A DNA stretch of 64,000 nucleotides from Agaribacillus aureus (GCA_030442055.1 JAUJEB010000015.1:90200-154199); one strand, 5' to 3'; counted from the first letter of the stretch, positions 36,424 to 46,221 are shown. Program-made: numbers and translations. Notes: generated from the sequence alone by a model not told the origin.

Positions 36424-37372
36424 GACCATATCACAGTTTCCGATTATTTACTATCTTCTTAGTTAGTGTATATGCTTTGGAAAATTGATGGCTTCAAATA
36501 AGCTTTTGATCAAGTAACTATTGTCGAGTTTTAAAAGAATTAATTGAAGCCATCATTATATCCTGCCTGATCAAATAAATTTGCAAAGAAAAATTTGCTG
36601 ATTTTTAAGCATAAAATAACTAGCAAACTTGCATTGACTCCTAACATTTTGGTTTATCGCCTTCCCCCTCGATTCACATTCACCTCTTATTCATCAACCC
36701 CATTTCCCGTTTTCGTGCACAAAACCAACAACAACCATCATCAAATCTCAAATAGCTGATTAACAGATACTTAAATCTAATGCTTAAATCAAAAATTAAT
36801 ATATCTATATAAAAAATAAAAAAAATACAACGCAAACTGGTTAGCCCTACGAAATAACTAGTAATGCCTACGGAACCTACGGATACCCCCTTGACAAAGC
36901 AAAAATACCGGGGTACCTTCATACTGTCATTAAGTTAAAAACAGATTGGTGCTACGAGGCTCACCTCGGCATTGGAAACGAATTTTAATTGGCCGGATAA
37001 CAATGCTGGCAAAACAAACAACGAGCAGCTATGAAATTCATGAACCTAAAATCAATCATTGGGAGCAACAACACAAGATCAAGACAAATAAATCCAAAGT
37101 GACACCTTTGAAGCTATGGTGCACGAGGAAAGAATCCGGCTCATATACCCGTTGGATCAAATGGTCTTGGTGGCAATCAATTAGAAGCGAATCCCACCTA
37201 CCATAATCATCAAGTACTGTTACTGAAAGCAGATATTACAACAGTGGGAATCGTAAACGGCCGACTCAACTAAGAATGAATTGTATCCATTAAGCTCTTG
37301 CATTGTGGCAAAGGTGGTTATTAGACACTAACATTCCCGCAATAAATGAAAACGGTAAAAACCAATTAAACA
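36424..37372. other. Intergenic region of locus 2 containing a repeated element
   Basis: About 950 AT-rich bases between the DsbD-alpha-like and MauE genes. It contains copy 1 of the repeated element described at 36710-36990. The + strand frames at 36946-37206 and 37303-37488 lack protein-like composition or homologous context, and I do not call them genes. Confidence 0.5.
36710..36990 (-). repeat. Dispersed element copy 1 with conserved micro-ORF start
   Basis: This stretch resembles 52455-52776. Both have a CAAAAxCAACAAC tract, a central block with CCTACGAAATA and CTACGGAACCT, TTGACAAAG, and a distal GAAACGAA...TTAATTG. On the - strand an ATG at 36922 opens a frame starting MKVPRYFCFVK. 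Copy 2 has MKVSQYFGFVK, and 20 of the first 29 residues are identical, with synonymous changes between copies. Read on the + strand, TTG-N19-TACCTTCA also fits the Bacteroidota promoter pattern, so a small RNA is an alternative. Confidence 0.6.
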
Positions 37373-37858
37373 ATGATCTCAATCACTATCATCATGCAGC
37401 AACTGACTTCAACCAAAGCCAAGATAATCGCCTTGGAGATCATCTGCTTTTTATTTATTTTATTATTTACCTATGCAGCTGCCATTAAACTCCTGGATCG
37501 AGAACTTTTTACAGTGCAAATGGGTCTATCCCCGTTATTAACGGATTTTGCTGAAATACTGGCTTGGGCTGTTCCCCTTACTGAATTATTAATCGCTGCT
37601 ATGTTGGCTATGGCCAGATCTCGCTTGGCAGGCTTGTATGCTTCTTTTGGTCTAATGGTGATGTTCACGGTATACATCATTATTATCTTGCAATCCAGTG
37701 AGGAAATACCTTGTGCTTGCGGAGGCATACTGGAGAGTATGGGCTGGACAGAACACTTGATCTTTAATATTGGTTTTGTAATTCTAGGCCTAGGTGGCAT
37801 CTTATTACATACACGTTTAGCTGAAAGTAACAGGTTATCTACGGCTTATAGGAGATGA
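37373..37858 (+). CDS. MauE/DoxX-family redox-associated membrane protein
   Basis: A 161-residue protein with four membrane segments (about 18-36, 60-80, 86-106 and 130-147). A CACGG motif (Cys114, Cys116) between the last two matches the conserved cysteine pair of MauE-type proteins. MauE is needed for disulfide formation in methylamine dehydrogenase, and relatives are thought to move reducing or oxidising equivalents across the membrane. An alternative ATG lies at 37394. It is followed by the four-cysteine small protein gene 244 bases downstream. This context suggests it helps set the redox state of that protein. No methylamine genes are present. Confidence 0.85.
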   Translation: MISITIIMQQLTSTKAKIIALEIICFLFILLFTYAAAIKLLDRELFTVQMGLSPLLTDFAEILAWAVPLTELLIAAMLAMARSRLAGLYASFGLMVMFTVYIIIILQSSEEIPCACGGILESMGWTEHLIFNIGFVILGLGGILLHTRLAESNRLSTAYRR

Positions 37859-38102
37859 AACTACTAAATGTTTAGGCCTTCATACGCAATAACCTATAAA
37901 TATTGATTTAGTGTAACTTACCGCAATGAAAGGTCTTCTTTAAATCACTAAATACTAAAGTTAAAATAACTAATCTCTAGGCAACAAGACATTTAATCTG
38001 GGAAACTTAAGTGATAAAATATTTTATAGCTATGAAATCAGGGGAATCCGAAAACCTGTAAAACAGAGTAGGTATTTTATTCAACCTTAAAATTATACAA
38101 TT

Positions 38103-38354
38103 ATGAAATCTTTAAAAAGTATTTTAGCTGCTTTAGCATTTGTATTTGCTGTTGGCGCCGCTTTCGCATTTAAACCAGCGGCTAATCCTCATTTCGCTAG
38201 TGATGATGCAGCTGGCCTTGTTAACTGCCGAGCTGCCACCGCTTCCTGTCAAGATTTAGGAACACAACAATGCAAACAAGGCAATCAAGGCGTTGTATTT
38301 TATTGGAAATCCAAGCAAGGTATCCAGTGTCAGAATATATTGACTAGACCATAA
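38103..38354 (+). CDS. Small exported four-cysteine protein, DUF6520-like (locus 2)
   Basis: An 83-residue protein with a signal peptide (MKSLKSILAALAFVFAVGAA, cleavage after AFA). The mature part of about 60 residues has exactly four cysteines (NCRAATASC, QQC, IQC). The start pattern MKxLKxxLxALAFVFA is typical of the DUF6520-type proteins of Bacteroidota, whose function is unknown. A strong terminator follows 16 bases after the stop, so most transcripts should end there and the protein could be made in excess over the next gene. The locus 1 counterpart is 10609-10908. The adjacent MauE, DsbD-alpha-like and TlpA proteins make a disulfide-bonded product likely. Confidence 0.8.
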   Translation: MKSLKSILAALAFVFAVGAAFAFKPAANPHFASDDAAGLVNCRAATASCQDLGTQQCKQGNQGVVFYWKSKQGIQCQNILTRP

Positions 38355-38369
38355 TTCTGATTTAAGATT

Positions 38370-38407
38370 AGGACTGCAACTTAACCATAGGTTGCAGTCC
38401 TTATTTT
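38370..38407 (+). terminator. Strong Rho-independent terminator after the small four-cysteine gene
   Basis: GGACTGCAAC (38371-38380) and GTTGCAGTCC (38391-38400) form a perfect 10-bp stem, extended to 11 by A38370-T38401, with a ten-base loop, followed by TTATTTT. It sits before the paralogous unknown gene, so read-through would set that gene's level. Confidence 0.88.
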
Positions 38408-38465
38408 ATCCTAATTGGAAGCTTTACAAGCTACAATCAACTTAGTAAGTTTTATAAGTCACAAA

Positions 38466-39524
38466 ATGAAGCCTTTAACTACTAAAATCGGGTATAAAGC
38501 TATTTTCGTATTTTTTTTTAGTGTTGCTATGATCTTTCTACTTCTCACACTGTCTAAAAATCAAAAAAGCTATATCAAAAATGGTTTTACTCGCCATTTT
38601 CCTCCTAATCTAGTAAAAAGTGGATCAAAGCCCTTAGAATTAGATCACAATTTATTCTATTTTGCTGGAATTAGCGGTAATCAGATTTATCTCGGAAATA
38701 CAAAAACTGTAAACCAAATATTAGAGACCGATCATGACTTATCAGAATGGCACTATATAACATTCGATATTGGAAGGTTTTCACACATTAAATCGGCACA
38801 ATTAATAGTAGATTCTCCCAATTTTTATATGATGGATGGAATAACCCCGTTGATATTAGCGGGTGATCTAAATGATCGTACTGTTAGAAAAATTAGATTA
38901 AGTGACAGACTACAGTACTATGGTTCTGAATCTATCAATTCATCTTCGTTCCTCTTGAGGGCTTTTGACCAGGAGTTAGGAAGATTCATTTTAATAAAAC
39001 AGGGATTGGATATATCATCTCAAAAAATCGCTCCAAAAATATTAGAAAAACAAATCCAGGGCATCTTTTGCACAAGAGGAAGACTTCACTATGACAAAAA
39101 AACTAATAAAGTAATTTTTTTGTACGATTACCGCAATGAATATATCCAAATAGATACTAATCTTAATGTCGAATACAGGGCCAAAACAATTGATACTGTA
39201 AGTCATGCCCAAATCAAAGTGGCCAAAATTCATGGTGGCACAAAAACAGTACTTGCTGCACCTCCATTAGTCGTAAATAAAAATAGCTGTGTTTGGGATG
39301 ATAAGCTTTTTGTTCATTCAATGCTGATAGCTGATAATGAAGATAAAGAAACCTATAAAAAAAATGCAGTGATTGACGTGTATTCTTTGGGAAACAAAGG
39401 TTATTTATTCAGTTTTTATATTCCTGGCTTAGGAAACAATAAAATGCGAGACTTTAAAGTATATAATAAGGTCTTATTAGCTATATTTGATCGTTTTATA
39501 ATCAAATATCAACTTAATATTTAA
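38466..39524 (+). CDS. Membrane-anchored extracytoplasmic protein of unknown family (locus 2), paralogue of 9376-10512
   Basis: From the ATG at 38466 it has 352 residues; a TTG at 38415 is the longer alternative. One membrane segment (about 10-30) precedes a beta-rich region. It shares with the locus 1 protein RHFPPN-like IRFYPPQ, DSPNFYMMDG, EKQIQGIFCTRGRLHY, YRNEYIQIDTNLNVEYRAKT, SHAQIKV and the NSC block. Both invariant cysteines are kept. Base composition is much more AT-rich than in the locus 1 copy, so the two arrived separately or have diverged for long. It follows the small four-cysteine gene across a terminator. Its role is unknown; its repeated pairing with that protein and SusC/D is the main clue. 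Confidence 0.7.
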   Translation: MKPLTTKIGYKAIFVFFFSVAMIFLLLTLSKNQKSYIKNGFTRHFPPNLVKSGSKPLELDHNLFYFAGISGNQIYLGNTKTVNQILETDHDLSEWHYITFDIGRFSHIKSAQLIVDSPNFYMMDGITPLILAGDLNDRTVRKIRLSDRLQYYGSESINSSSFLLRAFDQELGRFILIKQGLDISSQKIAPKILEKQIQGIFCTRGRLHYDKKTNKVIFLYDYRNEYIQIDTNLNVEYRAKTIDTVSHAQIKVAKIHGGTKTVLAAPPLVVNKNSCVWDDKLFVHSMLIADNEDKETYKKNAVIDVYSLGNKGYLFSFYIPGLGNNKMRDFKVYNKVLLAIFDRFIIKYQLNI

Positions 39525-39920
39525 TCAAGAATTACGTGTTTTTATAAACAGTTGAAGAAAGCTAAATAACCTTATTAAAGGTATCACTTATTTAAGCTTA
39601 AAATGGATTCGTATACAATATTCTTCGTCAAGAAGAAAAAAAAGTAATCGGTAGTTAATATCAACTTTAGAATCACTTGACTATAAAATCTAATAAAGGA
39701 TTTCAATCACCATTGCTCTTCTTTTGATTATTTATGCTGATTTATAGACAATTAAGCATAAGCTGTAATAGTTAAAATTAATAAGAAAGGTTTAAACAAA
39801 CTAATCAACTTCTGTTTACACAATTAGTTCTTAAATACTACCATTTAATATAACATTATTTGACATGAGAGGAGTCTGTATTCTTATTCTAATCGTAACC
39901 AAAAGTAAGATTTATCTGAT
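39525..39920. other. Intergenic region between convergent genes, nothing recognised
   Basis: About 400 very AT-rich bases between the + strand unknown protein and the - strand TlpA-type gene. I see no gene and no strong terminator hairpin. Confidence 0.45.
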
Positions 39921-41315
39921 TTATTGATTTCGATCATCAAGTAATTTAGCACCTTTAATTTTAGTTTTATCGTAAGGGAATTCATAGCCTTCAGGCTCGC
40001 TGAGTATCAATACATCAACTTCTCGCTCTTCAATTGTAAAACGTAAACCATATTTTCTTAATCCCTTGTCCAATTGCTTCTGATCCAACTGATTAACTTC
40101 AAATTTAATATTACCTAGCTTTCCTTTATATCCCGTATCGTCAATCATTGGATATTGAACATTAATTCGTTCCTGCTCTCCAAGTATCATTAGAAGTTCA
40201 TAGGTACCAACATCATTTATATGCACCATATCGTCACTGAGATAAAAAACTCTCTTACCCTCATTAAAGCCCACTGAACTAGTATCTGTAGCTGATAATA
40301 CATAACACTTCATTCTTTTTTTTTCTGTTCGCGCCTCAAGACCAATATATCCCTGTAAATCAGCTCTCATTAATTCCTTTAGTCTTTGCTCAGTTATTGG
40401 AATTTTAGATACCAGTTGGTAAGTAAAAAAATAGTTTGTCAAGAAGTTTCCATATTCATCTTTTGCAGTATATTTTGACTTGTCTGATACTTCAAACGAA
40501 ATACGATCTTGAGGCATACCATAAATATTGCCTATATAGTCACCCGAATAAGCCAAGCTATATATCTGTTTAATCGACTTATTAACACAAATGGCGTAAT
40601 ACTGCCCCATTTCCATTTCCAACGGACTTGAAATTCTGAATCTAGAAGATAGGTTTCTTGCAGTTCGACCAAACATCGAATACATAAAAATATCATTTGC
40701 TTCGGTACTATTTTTATTGATAAATAATGGTTCATAATTTTGAAATTGAATCCATTCTTGTTGTTGAACCACCTGTGGCATATTTACTTCTCGGCCATCT
40801 AGGATAGCTTTAATGTTTTTCTCGTTCAGTGGAGGCTCTCTGGTGATCGACTTTATGACGCCAGCATCACTAACCCATATTATATAGGGATCTCCTGTAT
40901 GAGGAAACATTTCCAGCATGCTTTTGCTTTTGCAAACCGAGGGTAAAGTCATCTTAATACCAAAAATTTCTTTTCTTCGTTTTATTACACTCCTAACCTT
41001 TGCCTCGTCTTCTATTGCATTTACCAAAAGAATCTGAATATCCTTGTCGAACTGCTTTTGTAATCTTAATAGTTTAGGCCAAGATTCCACACAAGTTCTG
41101 CATTTGGATGTCCAGAAATCCAGTATCAACAGCTTTCCCCTAAAATCAGAAATTTTTGCAGAGACGGATGGATAATTGATGAGATTATGCAATTTAACAT
41201 CTGGCAAAGTATCTCCCACCATTAACGGCCGGTATTTGGTATTACCAGATTGCCCCTGGGCTCCCTCTAACCAAAAGGAGAAAATTACTATTATTAGGAG
41301 GTGTGGAACCTTCAT
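39921..41315 (-). CDS. TlpA-type thioredoxin-domain protein with a long unknown C-terminal part
   Basis: A 464-residue protein with a signal peptide (about 1-21) and a TlpA/ResA-like thioredoxin domain at 30-170: DFRGKLLILDFWTSKCRTC places the redox pair at Cys72 and Cys75. The remaining ~270 residues lack an assigned domain; parts (YGLRFTIEEREVDVLIL) resemble the DUF3738-type region seen after TlpA domains in soil Bacteroidota, which is tentative. It is last in the FecR-SusC-SusD-TlpA series, 79 bases after susD. Locus 1 has no such gene. It probably reduces or isomerises cysteines of a secreted partner, perhaps the four-cysteine protein. Confidence 0.82.
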   Translation of the reverse strand: MKVPHLLIIVIFSFWLEGAQGQSGNTKYRPLMVGDTLPDVKLHNLINYPSVSAKISDFRGKLLILDFWTSKCRTCVESWPKLLRLQKQFDKDIQILLVNAIEDEAKVRSVIKRRKEIFGIKMTLPSVCKSKSMLEMFPHTGDPYIIWVSDAGVIKSITREPPLNEKNIKAILDGREVNMPQVVQQQEWIQFQNYEPLFINKNSTEANDIFMYSMFGRTARNLSSRFRISSPLEMEMGQYYAICVNKSIKQIYSLAYSGDYIGNIYGMPQDRISFEVSDKSKYTAKDEYGNFLTNYFFTYQLVSKIPITEQRLKELMRADLQGYIGLEARTEKKRMKCYVLSATDTSSVGFNEGKRVFYLSDDMVHINDVGTYELLMILGEQERINVQYPMIDDTGYKGKLGNIKFEVNQLDQKQLDKGLRKYGLRFTIEEREVDVLILSEPEGYEFPYDKTKIKGAKLLDDRNQ

Positions 41316-41393
41316 ACTTAATTAATTTTAACTTATTTTATAATAGATATCACTAATGACTAATAAACCTTTAAATATATCCTTAGCAGGCTT

Positions 41394-42806
41394 TTAATAG
41401 CCAGGGTTTTGTGGACTTAAATTTGGGTTTATAGCTAACTCGTCACCCGGAATTGGGAATAGCTGGTCGGTTGGCTGCCAGCCTGGTTTTGATAATGGTA
41501 AAACAGAATTCGCCATACCAGTACGTTTAAGGTCAAACCACCTGTGGCTACTTTCAGTAAATAGCTCTACTCTTCTTTCATTAGCAATAGCTGCTAAGAG
41601 AGACGACTGATCATCAGCTTGAGTATTACTCAACCCAGCTCTATTTCTTATAGTATTTAGGTCATCTTGTGCACCGGATATATTATTTTGTTGTGCCCTA
41701 GCCTCCGCTCGTATCAAATATAGTTCGCCTAAACGTAAAAAAGTCAAAGCCTCAGTAATGGCAGGTGTGCCTCCACCCGCCTGTATCTTGTATTTGAGAG
41801 GATGATAAAAAGTTTGTGTACCATTTGTAAACGTTCCAAGCCAATTGTTTTGTCTTTGGTCACCGGTTTCAAAAGCATTGACTAGTTCATCAGTTAATGC
41901 GACAGGATCTGTAGATTGAGAGAAAATAAAAGATTCAGCATCAAACGTGTTAATTCCACCGTTTGAGAATGTAGAATGTAACTGCCAAATGGCCTCAGCA
42001 CTATTTATCAAAAAAACATCATTCAGGTCTACAACTAAATTATACTGTGGATCATTTAAGACATTGGTAGCCTGAATTTCGGCATTTCCCCAGTCTTCTT
42101 GATACAAGTATACTCTTGAAAGTAATGCAGCCGCTGCAGCTTTATTAGGCTTTCCCCTGGCACCATTAGAAAACGAATAGTCTTCTGCTAATAAATTCTG
42201 AGCCTGGTCAAGGTCTTCAATAATCTGCTGGTAGATTTCGACTTCTGAGGAACGAGATGCACTGGTGTTTTCCCGGTAATCGGTTGTAGTTACTATAGGT
42301 ACATCACTCCATAAATTAACTAAATAAAAATAGCAAAAGGCCCGAATAAATTTAGCTTCTCCTAAAAGTTGATTCCTTAATGTCAAAGTAACTTGGGATG
42401 AGGCATTTAGGCCTTCAATTACAGAGTTTGACCAATGGATGTATTTATAGATTTGCACCCAAAAGTCTTTGACATTATCATTATTTGGTGTAAGAGAATT
42501 TGCAAAAAAAACTGAGCTTCCAGTTAGGTCCATCAATTCATCTGAATATAAACCATTTTCTCGAGTTAAACTACTTGAAAATGATCTGGCATTAAACATG
42601 TCACCGTAAATGCCCGATACAGCAGCCTTGGCTAATTCATCACTATCAAACACTTCTTCTCTAACAACATCTGTTAAGGGGGCATCAATTTCGACAAATT
42701 CCTTGCAAGAATGGATACAGACCATAAATACAAACAGCCATATTACATAGCCGATTTTTGAAAAAAATGCGTTTCTAATTGAATTTTGTTTATATCTATT
42801 TTTCAT
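41394..42806 (-). CDS. SusD/RagB-family outer-membrane lipoprotein (locus 2)
   Basis: A 470-residue protein. The lipoprotein signal ends FMVCIHSCKEF. SusD hallmarks are GEAKFIRAFCYFYLVNLWSD, RAEARAQQNNISGAQDDLNT, SHRWFDLKRTG and the ending NPNLSPQNPGY. It is close to the locus 1 SusD in order and length, and the two appear to be paralogues. It starts 11 bases after susC on the same strand. It should form the lid of the SusC transporter. No glycan-degrading genes are in locus 2, so the cargo may be a peptide or other ligand. Confidence 0.93.
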   Translation of the reverse strand: MKNRYKQNSIRNAFFSKIGYVIWLFVFMVCIHSCKEFVEIDAPLTDVVREEVFDSDELAKAAVSGIYGDMFNARSFSSSLTRENGLYSDELMDLTGSSVFFANSLTPNNDNVKDFWVQIYKYIHWSNSVIEGLNASSQVTLTLRNQLLGEAKFIRAFCYFYLVNLWSDVPIVTTTDYRENTSASRSSEVEIYQQIIEDLDQAQNLLAEDYSFSNGARGKPNKAAAAALLSRVYLYQEDWGNAEIQATNVLNDPQYNLVVDLNDVFLINSAEAIWQLHSTFSNGGINTFDAESFIFSQSTDPVALTDELVNAFETGDQRQNNWLGTFTNGTQTFYHPLKYKIQAGGGTPAITEALTFLRLGELYLIRAEARAQQNNISGAQDDLNTIRNRAGLSNTQADDQSSLLAAIANERRVELFTESSHRWFDLKRTGMANSVLPLSKPGWQPTDQLFPIPGDELAINPNLSPQNPGY

Positions 42807-42817
42807 GAGTGTTGAAT

Positions 42818-45800
42818 TTAAAAGGTAATGTTAAGCCCCATAGTCATTACCCGTAAAGGTGGTAAACTGACCGACTGTGTTTCCGGGTCTAAGCCCACAA
42901 AGTCCGTAATTGTAACCAGATTTTGACCTTGAAGATATATTCTGGCATTTTGCAATTTGGCTTTTTTAGTTAAAACCTCTGGTATATTCCAAGACAATGA
43001 GAGATTCTTTAAGCGAATGAATGAAGCATCGACAAATGCCGTATTATCACCAAAAAAAGAGGCATTTATATAAGGGAAGAAAGCTTCACCAAAACTTTGT
43101 GTAAACCTTTGAATATCTGTGACATCTCCCGGGTTTTGCCAACGTTGTAGTACTTCGACAGGTTGATTAACATTGAAGCCTGGTGCATTAAAATCTGCCA
43201 TATACCCGTTGCCAGTTTGCTTGATAAATTGAAAAAGAAAATTTAATTCAAAACTTTTGTACTGAATACTATTTTGTAGTCCACCAAAAAATTCCTGAGA
43301 TACCTCAGAGAATACAAAATCCTCGGTAGTCATTATTTCATCGCTATTCAAGTCATCAAATGTATAAATTCCAGTTTCGGAATTAACAGCAGTTCCTTGA
43401 AAAGAGGGTTTTACAAACAGAGACTTCCCAACTTCAAACCTATTGGCAAAAGCAGAGTTTTCTATATTATCAAATTCAATCAATTCATTTCTAGGAATAG
43501 TCAAGTTAAATGAAGTTGTCCATTTTATTTTCTCCGTACGCAAATTTGTTGAGGAAAACTCTAGCTCCCATCCAGTGTTCTCTACCGTAGCCGGAAAATT
43601 AATTAGAATCCCTGAAAAACCCGTTACGGATGATAAAGGCTGATCTACTAATTGATTGGATGAACGATTTATATAATAACTAGCTTCAAAAAATATACGA
43701 TCGTCAATGAAACCTAATGTCACCCCTCCCTCAAATTTTTTATTAGTTTCCCAACTGTAATCAGGGTTAACTAACCTAGCAGGCCTTATTCCTGGAACGC
43801 CTAAATAAGATTGACCGATATATTGATATGCATCTAAGAATCTATAGTCACCTATTTGATCACTTCCGGTCGATCCGTAACTAGCTCTCAACTTGCCAAA
43901 GCTTATAAGAGGAAGAGCTTGTTTTATGAATTCCTCATTTGAAAATATCCAAGCAGCTCCAATTGCCCCAAAATTCCCAAATTGCTTGTCTGATCCAAAA
44001 CGGCTAGATCCATCTCTGCGACCAGTTAAATTAACAATATACTTATCACGCCAGTTGTAGTTAATTCGCGCATAAACTGCATTATACCGATATTCATTGT
44101 ACACATATTCACTAGTCAAAATACTTCCAGCTGCAGCAATATTTTCGAGTGAATTATCATCTTGGAACCCATTAGCAATGATTGCTGATCGTTCTAATAA
44201 AGTTCCTTGTAAAGTAGAACCAATCAATACATTCAATTTGCCGCTGAATATCGCCTTTCGAAATTCCACTTGTGGCTCAATTATCCAAGAATTGGAATTA
44301 GCCATAACAAAATTAGAAGCGCCTGTTATAAATGGATGAAAAAGAGGATTAGAGGATATTAATGGTGAAGTTTGTGTTTCTTCTAATTGTAGCCTATTGT
44401 ACCCCAAATTTGTTTTAAACTGAAGAGCTGGTCCAAATTTATAACTAAGATTAGCACCACTGGTTAGATTGTTAGTTCTTCTTACAAATTTCCTGGAAAG
44501 CTCGGCAAGAGGATTGCGAGCACTAAAATCTCCTTCTACCCAGGTAAAGTTTCCTTTTTCATCTATCAATGAGGGGTGATTCGGAGGCAGACTTAATGCA
44601 ATGCTGGTAAGATCCGTGTTGGCAAGGTTGTTTTCATCTGCAATATAATTAGTCGTTAAAGAAATATTAAATTTTCTATTATTAGAATTATGATTCAAGC
44701 TGAAACGACCAGAGCCTTTTCGATAAACGAAATCACCAGGGAAAACAGTTGTCTCTCTATAGTAACCAGAACCAATGGTAAATTGTGTATTTGCATTTCC
44801 ACCTGATACTATAGCTTGAGCATTAGTTATATTAGCTGTGCCCCCGATTAATTCATTTTGCCAATCTGTATCTCTATTTCCCCATTGAGTTATATCAAAA
44901 TGGGCAGGATTATTAGGATCAGGGGTGGTCCCATCATTGGCAAAGGCCTCATTTCTCATTTCCAAATACTGTTGTGTATTTAGTAGCTCTATCATGTTGG
45001 AAACTTCTCCAATACCTTGTGAGACATTAACCTCAAATTTAGTCTTTCCTCCTTCTCCTTTTTTAGTAGTTATCAATACCACTCCATTTGCACCTCTCGA
45101 TCCATAAATAGCAGTTGCATCTGCGTCCTTCAATATTTCAATGCTTTCTATGTCATTGGCATTGATACTATTTAAAGGATTGCCTCTATTAATTATTGAG
45201 CCAAAGTTCCCAGTTGTTAAAGGTTGTGACGGATAGGGAACCCCGTCTATAACGTAGAAAGGAAGGTTTCCGTTGTCGGTAAATCGATTTCTAAGACTAT
45301 TTTGACCTCGAATTTGTATATTAAATCCCCCTCCAGGGAGCCCTGTGGTCTGTTGAATATTGACACCAGCTATTCTTCCTTGCAAGGCTTGCAACGGATT
45401 AGCAATCGGTTGTCTTTCTATTTCATTAGCTGTCACCTTAGCAATATTTCCAGGGTTTAATTTTTTATCAGTCTCCCAATAACCTGTACTAACCACTACC
45501 TCATTTAAACTCGTCAAATCCTCCTTCATCACCACATCAATCACACTTTGGCTTCCAACCAAAATTTCCTGCACCGTATAACCAATAAAACTATACACCA
45601 ATATATCCTCGTCATCCGCATTCAAAGCATATTTACCATCAATATCGGCAATAGCCCCCCGTGTTGAGCCCTTAATCAGAACACTAGCCCCAGCCAATGG
45701 CTCCCCATCCTCAGCTGTTATAGTGCCAGAAATAACCCTGGCAGGCAAAACTTCTTCCTTCGGAACTGAGACAACTTTTCTAAGCGCCGGCACCTTAATC

Positions 45801-46153
45801 ACAATATTGCCATCCAACTGCCGGAAATTAAGGTCCGTCTCGTTGGAGATCGTTTTGAGAATTTTAAAGACACTCTGGTCAACTGCCTTCAGGGTAACCA
45901 AATGATCTCTGGTGGAGGTAATGACGTCTTTTTCATAAACGAATTTGAAGTCGGTTTTTTCCTGTATTTTTTCCAGGGTAGCAGGTATGGTGGCCTGGGT
46001 AAGTTCCAGGGAGATATGCACCTCCTTGATGCTTTTATGCTGTGCATTGCCATCGTTGGCTAACAACAAACCTGTAAACAGGCAGGTGATAATCACACCA
46101 TGTAGTAAGGTTTTGCTCATAGCAATAATTACCTTTAGTAAATGTATTTTCAT
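42818..46153 (-). CDS. SusC/RagA-family TonB-dependent transducer with STN domain (locus 2)
   Basis: An 1111-residue protein with a signal segment (about 10-35), an STN domain (about 45-118), a carboxypeptidase-regulatory-like domain (about 140-215), a plug with YGSRGANGVVLITTKKG and a barrel ending MTMGLNITF. As with locus 1, the STN domain marks a FecR-linked transducer. Most of the gene is AT-rich, while the 5' end and the fecR gene are visibly richer in GC, which suggests a mosaic. A conserved upstream element is shared with the locus 1 susC. It precedes susD and tlpA in one operon. Start ATG at 46153. Confidence 0.95.
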   Translation of the reverse strand: MKIHLLKVIIAMSKTLLHGVIITCLFTGLLLANDGNAQHKSIKEVHISLELTQATIPATLEKIQEKTDFKFVYEKDVITSTRDHLVTLKAVDQSVFKILKTISNETDLNFRQLDGNIVIKVPALRKVVSVPKEEVLPARVISGTITAEDGEPLAGASVLIKGSTRGAIADIDGKYALNADDEDILVYSFIGYTVQEILVGSQSVIDVVMKEDLTSLNEVVVSTGYWETDKKLNPGNIAKVTANEIERQPIANPLQALQGRIAGVNIQQTTGLPGGGFNIQIRGQNSLRNRFTDNGNLPFYVIDGVPYPSQPLTTGNFGSIINRGNPLNSINANDIESIEILKDADATAIYGSRGANGVVLITTKKGEGGKTKFEVNVSQGIGEVSNMIELLNTQQYLEMRNEAFANDGTTPDPNNPAHFDITQWGNRDTDWQNELIGGTANITNAQAIVSGGNANTQFTIGSGYYRETTVFPGDFVYRKGSGRFSLNHNSNNRKFNISLTTNYIADENNLANTDLTSIALSLPPNHPSLIDEKGNFTWVEGDFSARNPLAELSRKFVRRTNNLTSGANLSYKFGPALQFKTNLGYNRLQLEETQTSPLISSNPLFHPFITGASNFVMANSNSWIIEPQVEFRKAIFSGKLNVLIGSTLQGTLLERSAIIANGFQDDNSLENIAAAGSILTSEYVYNEYRYNAVYARINYNWRDKYIVNLTGRRDGSSRFGSDKQFGNFGAIGAAWIFSNEEFIKQALPLISFGKLRASYGSTGSDQIGDYRFLDAYQYIGQSYLGVPGIRPARLVNPDYSWETNKKFEGGVTLGFIDDRIFFEASYYINRSSNQLVDQPLSSVTGFSGILINFPATVENTGWELEFSSTNLRTEKIKWTTSFNLTIPRNELIEFDNIENSAFANRFEVGKSLFVKPSFQGTAVNSETGIYTFDDLNSDEIMTTEDFVFSEVSQEFFGGLQNSIQYKSFELNFLFQFIKQTGNGYMADFNAPGFNVNQPVEVLQRWQNPGDVTDIQRFTQSFGEAFFPYINASFFGDNTAFVDASFIRLKNLSLSWNIPEVLTKKAKLQNARIYLQGQNLVTITDFVGLDPETQSVSLPPLRVMTMGLNITF

Positions 46154-46163
46154 AGACTCAGGA

Positions 46164-46221
46164 TTTAATTAGATCAATTTTCGAATGGCCTCAACATTTG
46201 CTACAACACTTGGATAAAGCC
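46164..46221 (-). promoter_or_regulatory. Conserved element upstream of susC (locus 2)
   Basis: On the - strand it reads GGCTTTATCCAAGTGTTGTA, then GCAAATGTTGAGGCC, and nearer the gene TGATCTAATTAAA. It matches the locus 1 element (15872-15925) and ends 11 bases before the start codon. Candidate sigma-factor promoter or shared leader; the role is inferred. Confidence 0.5.

Noticed and set aside
36946..37206. 86-codon frame on the + strand in locus 2
   Set aside because: It starts inside the repeated element, has an odd composition rich in Trp, Lys and Ser, and has no recognisable domain or leader.
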